Assembly: GCA_030615025.1 (NCBI GenBank)
Contig: JAUXAB010000001.1
Location: 62,001 to 126,000, forward strand
Direction: 5' to 3'
Source: Phycisphaerae bacterium
Lineage (GTDB): Bacteria > Planctomycetota > Phycisphaerae > Sedimentisphaerales > Anaerobacaceae
DNA: 64,000 nucleotides
Positions 56,190 through 64,000 of the stretch are shown piece after piece. Made by a program: the position numbers and the translations under genes. The notes beneath the pieces were generated by a model. It was not told where the DNA came from. It made no database searches and saw only the letters and a list, made by a program, of their open reading frames with translations. The stretch's first letter is position 1. Every line of letters begins with the position of its first letter.

Positions 56190-56816
56190 TCAATGGTGCG
56201 AGTGCAACACATGCTCGCCCCTGACGAACAGAAGCGGAAATACTATGTCACTAACGCAGCAGGGCAGCCAGACGGCGATGAACAAAAAGATAAAAATCAC
56301 AATGCCCATAAGAACGGATATGCTGCTGTCCAAAGCCATAAGGATATGGAATGACGAAGCCCAGGTGCTCAGTAAAACGTGGCCTGCGTGGGGAAATTTT
56401 GTTTTCGGCCAGAACCAGGCAATCAAAACACCTAATATTGCAGCAGGATTGACTACGTACCAGCCCTCAATGAAACCTATATGAGAGTGGGCCTCAAGAC
56501 CCAACAAAATCTCGCCAACGTATGGAATCAGTGAATCGCTAACAGTGGCGATGCCGATTGAGCCGATATAACCGATTACCAAAACTACAAGGAAATTGGT
56601 CTTTCCGGCGTACAACTTGAACATTGAAGCGGTTACCATCGCACTTAATATCACGTGAGCGGGGTGAAATACGTAGAATAGCCCTTCGCTTGTCTGGTGC
56701 TCGATATTCCTAAACAGCACCATCAAAATGATGCCTGTCAAGGCGCCGAACAATGTAAACGGTGCATGGCTTTTCAGCTCCGCTGCTATATCTTTAATCT
56801 TTTCTCTCGATGACAT
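56190..56816 (-). CDS. Hypothetical multi-TM membrane protein
   Basis: 208 aa, polytopic. Confidence 0.65.
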   Translation of the reverse strand: MSSREKIKDIAAELKSHAPFTLFGALTGIILMVLFRNIEHQTSEGLFYVFHPAHVILSAMVTASMFKLYAGKTNFLVVLVIGYIGSIGIATVSDSLIPYVGEILLGLEAHSHIGFIEGWYVVNPAAILGVLIAWFWPKTKFPHAGHVLLSTWASSFHILMALDSSISVLMGIVIFIFLFIAVWLPCCVSDIVFPLLFVRGEHVLHSHH

Positions 56817-57054
56817 TGTCAGCTTTACTTCTAAAAATTTATTACTAAGCCAGGGCTGTATCGATTGACCACTATATAATTTATAGGATTCGCGGGCGCA
56901 ATTATATATAAAGCTCCGCGCCTTGCAAAGGTTTTCTCTGCGGCGTATGCAAAAGCCGTTGCAGATTTTAGCTCAAGTGGGTAAATTAGGGCCTTTATTG
57001 AAGACAGCAGGCTTTTTGTCGGGAACGAACATTATGACTATAAAGGAGCAGACA

Positions 57055-57849
57055 ATGAAGAAGATAGTTGTGTTACTGTGCTTGGTGATTCTCACGGCTT
57101 GTGTGGGTTGCCAGAGCACTTCTGGTCCAAGTCGGCCGCTCATCGGAATTACGAGTGTTTATAAGGTAGATAAGGAAAACGATTCGGCTTCGACTTTGGT
57201 AAATTTCGCTTATGTAAAAGCAGTGGCCGAGAATGGCGGTGTCCCGGTGGTTCTGCCAAGCATCTCCGGCGAAAAGATTTTGCACCGATATGTGGAGGAG
57301 CTGGACGGTTTGGTGCTGGTGGGCGGTGCGGATATTCCGCCTTTGGCCTACGGCCGGCAGCCCCATGAAACAGTTAAAGTAATGCCCATGCAGCGGTACA
57401 ATTTTGAAAGAAGGTTGATCTCGTTATGGCTGGCCAGCGGCAAACCACTGTTGGGAGTCTGTCTGGGGATGCAGTTTACAAATGTGGTTGCAGGCGGCAC
57501 GCTCATCCAGGACATTCCTTCGCAAGTAGGTACGAAAGTAGTGCATCGCGGGAATAATGTATACCATTGGGTGGAGATTGAGCAGGACAGCTCCTTAGCA
57601 AAAATCCTGGGTGCCGGCGAGGCGTTTGTTTACTCGAATCATCACCAGGCGGTTAAGGACGTAGGTAAGGGTTTGAAAATTGTCGCCCGCAGCGACGACG
57701 GTGTTGTTGAGGCCCTGGAACGGGTCGATGGGAAGTTCGGCTTGTTTGTCCAGTGGCATCCGGAGGCGGGCAGCGACGTCCGGCAGCGAAATGCAATCTA
57801 CGGCGCCTTGGTTCGAGCGTGCGCTGTGCGAAATGAGAATTCTCCATAA
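57055..57849 (+). CDS. Peptidase C26 (gamma-glutamyl-GABA hydrolase-like) with lipoprotein signal
   Basis: MKKIVVLLCLVILTACVGCQ lipobox; LLGVCLGMQFTNV nucleophile elbow; VQWHPEAG. Confidence 0.87.
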   Translation: MKKIVVLLCLVILTACVGCQSTSGPSRPLIGITSVYKVDKENDSASTLVNFAYVKAVAENGGVPVVLPSISGEKILHRYVEELDGLVLVGGADIPPLAYGRQPHETVKVMPMQRYNFERRLISLWLASGKPLLGVCLGMQFTNVVAGGTLIQDIPSQVGTKVVHRGNNVYHWVEIEQDSSLAKILGAGEAFVYSNHHQAVKDVGKGLKIVARSDDGVVEALERVDGKFGLFVQWHPEAGSDVRQRNAIYGALVRACAVRNENSP

Positions 57850-57869
57850 TAAGGATGTGTAAAACGGAA

Positions 57870-58880
57870 ATGAAGATTGTGGAAGCAACGTCAGGTCTTG
57901 CCGAATTGGCGAGAGTGGAAAAAGGCTGTGTGCTGACTATTGGAAATTTCGACGGCGTCCACATCGGCCATCAGGAAATTTTAACCGCCGCCAGACAAAC
58001 CGCAGCGAAGAGGGCAGCGCAACTTATGGTGATGACTTTCGAGCCGCATCCGCTTGTTATCTTACATCCGCAGGAAAAGCCCGGCATTCTAACATCCCTG
58101 GCGCTGAAAAAGCATCTTCTTGCTGAAGCCGGGGTGGATTGCCTTGTCGTTGTAAAAAGCACTCGCCGGCTTCTACGCCTTTCGCCGCAGGATTTTGTGG
58201 AGCAATTTATTGTTAAAAATATTCAGCCTAACGTAGTCGTTGAGGGTGAGAGCTTTAACTTCGGAGCTGGCCGAGGCGGAACTGTCCATACGCTGCAGGA
58301 GCTGGGGCCCGAGAAGGGCTTTGAGGTTATTGTAATCGAAGCCAAAGAGGTTAAACTCTCGACCGGCCAAACTGTCAAAGTCTCAAGTACGCTCATTCGC
58401 AATATGCTCAAAAACGGCAGAGTGGCCGACGCCGCCGTTGGATTAGGCAGAGCTTACCGGCTGCTCGGTCAGGTCGTTCCGGGCCGGGGCAAAGGAAAAC
58501 AGCTTGGTTTTCCGACAGCGAATATGGAACCGGCCGAGCAGCTTGTCCCCGCCGAGGGTGTATATGCCGGCTTTGTCCAAATCGCCGACAGCGAAGAAGA
58601 AGTCTGTGCGGCAAAAGAGAAAATCCCCGCCGCCTTGAGTATCGGCAGGTCGGAGACTCTTGGCAGTGACAATCCCCTGGCGATAGAGGCCCACATACTA
58701 ACTGATAACATCAGCGACTTACACGGCAAATGGCTCGCTATGGATTTCATCCAGCGAATCCGCAGCCAGATAAAATTTGACAATGAAACAGCCTTGGCCA
58801 CCCAAATCGCAAAGGACTGCGAAAAGGCAAAGGAAATTTTAGCCAGAGAGGTCACAGAGAAAGGCAAGTTAGAGTTATAA
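57870..58880 (+). CDS. ribF: Bifunctional riboflavin kinase/FAD synthetase
   Basis: LTIGNFDGVHIGHQEIL; GQVVPGRGKGKQLGFPTANM. ORF track start is 57855. Confidence 0.93.
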   Translation: MKIVEATSGLAELARVEKGCVLTIGNFDGVHIGHQEILTAARQTAAKRAAQLMVMTFEPHPLVILHPQEKPGILTSLALKKHLLAEAGVDCLVVVKSTRRLLRLSPQDFVEQFIVKNIQPNVVVEGESFNFGAGRGGTVHTLQELGPEKGFEVIVIEAKEVKLSTGQTVKVSSTLIRNMLKNGRVADAAVGLGRAYRLLGQVVPGRGKGKQLGFPTANMEPAEQLVPAEGVYAGFVQIADSEEEVCAAKEKIPAALSIGRSETLGSDNPLAIEAHILTDNISDLHGKWLAMDFIQRIRSQIKFDNETALATQIAKDCEKAKEILAREVTEKGKLEL

Positions 58881-58888
58881 AAAACGGA

Positions 58889-59431
58889 ATGGAATATCCT
58901 ATTGCTTATCTTATCACTTTCTCGACTTAGGGAACATGGCTGCACGGAGATAAAAGAGGCAGTGTTAACAAGGAACATAATCAGTACGGCAGTGCTTTTG
59001 CAGCTCCAGGCCCGGTTCTGCATAGAAAGGAACAAAGCGCCCTTAAAAATCCGCCGTTCATATTAGGGCAGAGCCAGCGACAGGCGGTCGTGGAGGCGAT
59101 TCTGCAGGTGTGCAGATTTCGTGGCTGGTTTGCACATGTGGTTCACGTTAGAAGCAACCATGTTCATATTGTAGTGAGTGGTAAGGAAAAGCCGGAAAAG
59201 ATGATGATGGATTTTAAGGCTTATGCTACGAGGGCGATTAAGAGAGACCATAGCAGGCGAACGATAATCAAGAAATACTGGACGAGGCACGGCAGCACAA
59301 AATACCTCTGGACGAAAGAAAGCCTTGTCTCTGCGATAGGATATGTTAAAAATGAACAGGGGCAAATGATGGAATTTGGTTCAACAAATATTAACAGAGC
59401 CCCGAACGTCAGTGAGGGGTTAAAAAAGTAA
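58889..59431 (+). pseudogene. REP-associated tyrosine transposase (RAYT, Y1_Tnp) with in-frame amber codon
   Basis: Single frame MEYPIAYLITFST*GTWLHGDKRGSVNKEHNQYG...NPPFILGQSQRQAVVEAILQ...HVRSNHVHIVVSG...; TAG at 58928-58930. Confidence 0.85.
59396..59419 (+). repeat. RAPNVSEG repeat, copy 3
   Basis: AGAGCCCCGAACGTCAGTGAGGGG forms the C-terminal codons of the RAYT ORF. Confidence 0.9.
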
Positions 59432-59581
59432 AAGTATAAATATTACCCGGCGCTTACGCTTAGGGCTCGGTAGTGGTTGTTTGTTTGATATAAGGAGACA
59501 AATGGTAAGCAGCGACGATTTTCAAAAAGCGATTGAGCCAAAAATCAATTTGACGAGTGTATATAACTATTATATACTTAT

Positions 59582-59890
59582 ATGGGCATGGATGATATAG
59601 AGAAATTATCGAATTGTACAGGATTTGACTGGGACAAGGACAACATTGAAAAGAACTGGCTAAAGCATAAGGTCAGTCCCGTTGAATGCGAACAGGTATT
59701 TTTTAATCAGGCTCTGGTCGCTGAGGACTTGAAACATTCTCAACGCGAGAAAAGATACTACGCTCTTGGGCTGACAGATGACAAAAGGTTCCTTTTTGTG
59801 GCTTTTACAATTCGAAAGAACCTGATACGCGTTATCTCAGCACGGGATATGAGTAAAAAAGAAAGGAAAATCTATGAAGACCAAACTTAA
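59582..59890 (+). CDS. brnT: BrnT family toxin
   Basis: GFDWDKDNIEKNWLKHKVSPVECEQVFFN...VFFTIRKN-type LFVAFTIRKNLIRVISARDMSKKERKIYE. Confidence 0.9.
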   Translation: MGMDDIEKLSNCTGFDWDKDNIEKNWLKHKVSPVECEQVFFNQALVAEDLKHSQREKRYYALGLTDDKRFLFVAFTIRKNLIRVISARDMSKKERKIYEDQT

Positions 59891-60161
59891 GCGGATACCT
59901 AAATTTAAGAATGAAGACGAGGAGCGTGAATTCTGGAGCAAACACGATTCGACAGATTATTTAGACTTCAAAAGAGCTAAAAAAGTCACGCTGCCAAACC
60001 TAAAGCCATCGGTCAAGACAATTTCAATTAGACTGCCGGAGATGATGTTGGAAGAGCTCAAACTTCTTGCCAACAAAAGGGACGTACCCTATCAGTCCCT
60101 CTTGAAGATGTTTTTAGCTGAGAGAATAGAAGCGGAGCTGGAGCATTCAACAAGGGCCTGA
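59874..60161 (+). CDS. brnA: BrnA/CopG-like antitoxin
   Basis: FKNEDEEREFWSKHDSTDYLDF; VKTISIRLPEMMLEELKLLANKRDVPYQSLLKMFLAERI RHH. Confidence 0.87.
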   Translation: MKTKLKRIPKFKNEDEEREFWSKHDSTDYLDFKRAKKVTLPNLKPSVKTISIRLPEMMLEELKLLANKRDVPYQSLLKMFLAERIEAELEHSTRA

Positions 60162-60224
60162 GAACTGCGTATCTATGATACGTCGAGCCTGCAAATCAGA
60201 AACCCATGATTGAAAAGGATTAGG

Positions 60225-61241
60225 ATGGTAAACAGCGACGATTTTCAAAAAGCGGTTGAGTTGATTGATAAATCGAAGAATGTTTTGGTAACGACCCATA
60301 CTCGTCCGGATGGCGATGCGTGCGGCTGCATGGCGGCGATGGATGATGTGCTTACAGCTCTCGGCAAAAAGGTAAAGCTGATATTGCTGTCGCCGCTGCC
60401 CGAATGGTATGAATTTCTCTTTGCCGAAAAGGTCCCTGTCCTCGGCAAGGACGTCAGCCTCGAACAGCTAAAGCAAGGCCAATTCGCTGAGCCTGATTTG
60501 ATTATGATTATCGACACCAACAGCTACAGCCAGCTGCCTCAATTTGACAAGTATCTAAAGCAGGTGGACAAGCCCGTCCTGGTAATCGACCACCACGTAA
60601 CCGCCGATGGCCTCGGCGATGTCGAGCTTGTTGAACGAGATGCAGCGGCCACGGGCCTGATTATTTTTGATTTCCTCAAACACGCCAACTGGCCGGTGAC
60701 CCGAAAAATCGCCCGGTCGCTCTTTGTCGCGGCGGCAACTGATACGGGCTGGTTTCAGTTCAACAATACGGACAGCAGGGTTTATCGCTGCTGCGCCGAG
60801 CTGGTTGATGCCGGTGCAAATCCTTCGGAAATATATCACAATTTGTACCAGAATTTCTCACATCAGCGGTTCAAATTGATGGCGGCGATGTTCAACACGC
60901 TCGAACTGCATCTTGGCGGACGTTTCGCAACGCAGCACCTTTTGCTGCGGGATTTCGAGCAATCCGGTGCTGCACACAAGGACACGGAAAATCTAATCGA
61001 CGAATGTCGGCGGATAAGCACGGTCGAGGCGGCAGCCTTATTCGTGGAATTGAAGGATGGCCGGCTCAGATGCTCCTTGCGAAGCAGAGGTGCTGTCGAT
61101 GTCGGAAAAATCGCACAAAAGTTCGGCGGCGGAGGCCACAAAATGGCCGCCGGTCTTTATCTATCTCCGCCTTTGGAAAACGCAAAAGAGCTTATTCTAA
61201 CCGAAATAACGCAACAATTCGAGCAGTCCGACAGTAAATGA
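60225..61241 (+). CDS. nrnA: DHH/DHHA1 phosphoesterase (NrnA type)
   Basis: TTHTRPDGDACGCMAAM, LIMIIDTNSYSQLPQFDKYL, VIDHHVTADG, KFGGGGHKMAAGL. Confidence 0.9.
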   Translation: MVNSDDFQKAVELIDKSKNVLVTTHTRPDGDACGCMAAMDDVLTALGKKVKLILLSPLPEWYEFLFAEKVPVLGKDVSLEQLKQGQFAEPDLIMIIDTNSYSQLPQFDKYLKQVDKPVLVIDHHVTADGLGDVELVERDAAATGLIIFDFLKHANWPVTRKIARSLFVAAATDTGWFQFNNTDSRVYRCCAELVDAGANPSEIYHNLYQNFSHQRFKLMAAMFNTLELHLGGRFATQHLLLRDFEQSGAAHKDTENLIDECRRISTVEAAALFVELKDGRLRCSLRSRGAVDVGKIAQKFGGGGHKMAAGLYLSPPLENAKELILTEITQQFEQSDSK

Positions 61242-61244
61242 TTC

Positions 61245-61856
61245 CTATTGGGGTGGACAATAACGGGCATGCTCGCCGTTTTCATTTGGAAGGAAGGCCT
61301 CTTCTATAATAGTCCGTCCCTCATCGCTGTTTGCTGCAAACCACTGCTCATCTTCAACCCTGCGAACAAGTCTGCCCTCTCCCCACTGTTTGATTAATTC
61401 TGCAGCGCTATCGTCTTTGGACTTCGCAGACTTCGATTTGTTCTTTTTTGCCTCAGGGGTAAACGTTTCTAAAAAGCCGATGAAGCGTTCGGATTCGTTT
61501 GGTTCATACGTGTAACTGAATACATATGCTTTAACGCCGGCCGGCTTCCCGTTGCCAAGCGGCCCCGAAGGCGCCTCGATAGGTGGAATCAGCTTACTTT
61601 TTGCGACGAATAGCTTGCTGGTATTAAGGTCATAGAACCACGCCTTTTTGTACTCTTTAATCTCAGGAGCTTTGGGCCCGGAAAGCAGTCCTATGACAAT
61701 CGTCAGCAGTACAAGTACGGTAACGACGGTTATCCCGATGATTATCCTGGGATTTTGCCGGTTAAGCCATCTCCTTACATCCAACAGCTTTGCAGCCAGC
61801 CGTTCCCATTTCTCTCGGATTTCATAGCGTAGCCAGTCAGGAATCCTAAAAGGCAT
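61245..61856 (-). CDS. Hypothetical protein with one TM segment
   Basis: 203 aa, TM IIIGITVVTVLVLLTIVIGLL. Confidence 0.65.
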   Translation of the reverse strand: MPFRIPDWLRYEIREKWERLAAKLLDVRRWLNRQNPRIIIGITVVTVLVLLTIVIGLLSGPKAPEIKEYKKAWFYDLNTSKLFVAKSKLIPPIEAPSGPLGNGKPAGVKAYVFSYTYEPNESERFIGFLETFTPEAKKNKSKSAKSKDDSAAELIKQWGEGRLVRRVEDEQWFAANSDEGRTIIEEAFLPNENGEHARYCPPQ

Positions 61857-61925
61857 CTTAGTGCTCTCCAGCAGTTCTGCGCCAATACGAATCCGCTCTA
61901 CACAGAGATAGTTTTAAGTCACCCC

Positions 61926-62738
61926 CTATTGACCGAGCCCTCTAAGCAATCCGACCATGCGCTCCAGATCAACGTTACCAGGCGAAGCTTCAGCCGGGTC
62001 TATTTCCCAGTTAGCCAGCTTGACTGTCCGCCGGTCTCTCCATTTCCAGTATTCACAGTGAAGATCTGCAAGAGATATATTGCACCCCTCACCATGCCTT
62101 GCTGTTATATTGTGAGAGGCTTTAGTTAAAGGCCACTCTGGCACTTCTGCTTCTATATCTCTTATAGGGCTAAAGGATCCATCTATCCATCTGTCCTGGC
62201 TGCTTGCATCGATAATAACCAGCTTTTCAGCAGGTCTCGAAATCTGGCCCAGCGTCTTGAAGGGATTTATATTGTCATGTTCGCAATTACAGGTCTTTCC
62301 ATTCATCGTTCGCGATATAGAATAGCTGCGAAGAAGTTCGCTGCCGTCGGTCTTGCACTTGTAAAGCTCTGTACTGCGCCCGGTATAAGACCGCCACAAC
62401 ACACCACTTTTGATAGCTTCTTTTGTACCACCTATAGGATTGCCTGGCGGTAACAGGGTCCCATCGCCAACCCAATGGTTGGCCCCCTTATCATTCCATT
62501 TCGTGTCCGCTGAACAGAGATTGTCTTCATTATCAGTAGCATACATATACCACGCTATGGTTAGCTGCCTCATGTTGGATCTGCAGACCACACGCTGGCC
62601 CGCTTCTCGGGCACGATTCAGAGACGGAAGAAGCATAGACATGAGAGTGGCCATGATGGATATCGTCACAAGCAGCTCAATTAACGTAAAACCGGTTTGT
62701 CCAATCTGCCGACCTGTATTTTGTTGCTGTTTGCTCAT
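61926..62738 (-). CDS. Prepilin-type N-terminal cleavage/methylation protein
   Basis: [39 protein letters not shown]; similar to 37779-38585. Confidence 0.88.
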   Translation of the reverse strand: MSKQQQNTGRQIGQTGFTLIELLVTISIMATLMSMLLPSLNRAREAGQRVVCRSNMRQLTIAWYMYATDNEDNLCSADTKWNDKGANHWVGDGTLLPPGNPIGGTKEAIKSGVLWRSYTGRSTELYKCKTDGSELLRSYSISRTMNGKTCNCEHDNINPFKTLGQISRPAEKLVIIDASSQDRWIDGSFSPIRDIEAEVPEWPLTKASHNITARHGEGCNISLADLHCEYWKWRDRRTVKLANWEIDPAEASPGNVDLERMVGLLRGLGQ

Positions 62739-62901
62739 CTGGCTCCCCTTGTTTTTCAAAGAATGAAATGGCTGCGAAAAAGCTATTTTATCACATCTTT
62801 TATTATACCCTTAATCTCATATTTCTGCAACACAAATTCCCACGACTTGGGCGTTTTACCAATAAAATCCAAAATCTCCGCCAACGCTGGGCTCGCCGGC
62901 G

Positions 62902-63951
62902 TCAATCCTTTGCGCCCCGTGCAGCAGCCTCTTGGACAGCAGATTTCCCGGGCCAATCCCAGTCCTTCAAATCATCACTCCATGCAATCCCCAAAGAGCA
63001 ATTGGCGTCCACGTTCTCCTGCGTCTTGTTCTTGCCCGGCCCCCCGCCATGAAAAAACATCACGTACCTTCCAATGCGTCTCTCTTCTCGCAAATCCAGC
63101 ACAACACCCGCAGTGATCCTGTTCTCCGCCCACCGCCACTGCTTCTGACCGAGCGTAATCAGACCGTCAACATCGCGCCATTTTCTCAAATCCTTCGAAC
63201 GCTTCACTCCGATCCCGTTGCCCGGAGAATGAAAGAGCACATATTCATCACCGTCAACGAGAACGCACACATTTTCACCACTGTCGGCCCGCCCGAAATA
63301 GATCCAGTTCTTAAGATCATAAGACCATGATAAACTCACCCCGCTCTGCTTATAAAAGCACCACCACTTACCGGGCTTGTCCTTGTCTTCAATAAGGTAC
63401 GGGTCAATCATTCGCCCCATCTTCTCCACCGCTACCCCAGGCCCTTTGACACGCAGCACTTCCGGCTTGCTCCAGCGCGCCAAATCCTTACTCCGCATGA
63501 TAAACAAACGGGCGCTCCCGTCCGCCCACCGCAGCCGCTCACCCCGTCTATATTTCAACCGTGGGTACGTCTGCAAACACAAAATCCACTCCTCTCCGAA
63601 ACGCACCACATTCCCCGGACTTGAGAAGTTCAGATGCTGTCCCTTCGGCGTGATAATGCTCGGCGCCGACCAATGCTGCAAATCGCGTGATGTGCTGACC
63701 GCCGTGTACGAATAAATCAGGCCATCGGCCTCCGTTCGCACAAGAGTAAAAAACAGATAAAACTTCCCGGCATGATAAAGCGCCGCCGGATCACGATACG
63801 CAACTTTCGAATCCCCCCGCAGAACGATAGCAGACTTCAGCCTGGAAAACTCAATCGCCGAACCGACCTCCTCATTTGAACCCAACACCGCATGAGTAAC
63901 AAACAGCCCAAGAAATAACACTATAAAGAATACTTTGTTACCAAGCGTCAT
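62902..63951 (-). CDS. Secreted glycosidase-like five-bladed beta-propeller protein
   Basis: Signal peptide; YRDPAALYHAGKFYLFFTLVRTE, STSRDLQHWSAP, SKDLARWSKPEVL, SYDLKNWIYFGRA, SDDLKDWDWPGK. Confidence 0.75.
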   Translation of the reverse strand: MTLGNKVFFIVLFLGLFVTHAVLGSNEEVGSAIEFSRLKSAIVLRGDSKVAYRDPAALYHAGKFYLFFTLVRTEADGLIYSYTAVSTSRDLQHWSAPSIITPKGQHLNFSSPGNVVRFGEEWILCLQTYPRLKYRRGERLRWADGSARLFIMRSKDLARWSKPEVLRVKGPGVAVEKMGRMIDPYLIEDKDKPGKWWCFYKQSGVSLSWSYDLKNWIYFGRADSGENVCVLVDGDEYVLFHSPGNGIGVKRSKDLRKWRDVDGLITLGQKQWRWAENRITAGVVLDLREERRIGRYVMFFHGGGPGKNKTQENVDANCSLGIAWSDDLKDWDWPGKSAVQEAAARGAKD

Positions 63952-64000
63952 TCTCTCAAACTCATATCTTCTCCCCGGTTTGCTTAATCGACTAATCAGC

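Overview
The 64 kb window looks like a chromosomal segment from a planctomycete-like (Phycisphaerae-type) bacterium. That placement rests on protein style only, since no marker gene was tested. Main blocks: (i) 1-21 kb, flagellar genes (flgG, flgF, PilZ, flgE, flgD on minus; two sigma-54 activators, TPR proteins, fliL, fliM, fliN, flhA, sigma-28, lipoproteins and a flgM-like gene on plus); (ii) 22.1-27.5 kb, a tightly coupled four-gene cassette with an N6-adenine MTase, a protein with two GHKL ATPase domains that resembles a histidine kinase, a receiver-domain protein and an HNH nuclease, which is my best candidate for an under-described defence system; (iii) 27.8-32.5 kb, an inverted pair of a dispersed repeat element flanking CBS-domain genes, with one copy abutting a truncated monooxygenase gene; (iv) a PIN-like/ImmA-type toxin-antitoxin pair, a sulfatase, a sulfite-oxidase-like protein, a tRNA-Pro and asnA; (v) 43-56 kb, a UDP-glucuronate and exopolysaccharide cluster with a plant-like glucuronokinase homologue; (vi) ribF, a RAYT gene with an in-frame amber codon, brnT/brnA inserted next to a duplicated nrnA 5' end, pseudopilins and a glycosidase-like propeller protein. 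A second theme is that several families of short palindromes and heptamer tandem repeats occur inside coding sequences, often in the same reading frame. All calls come from reading the sequence; no database search was run.
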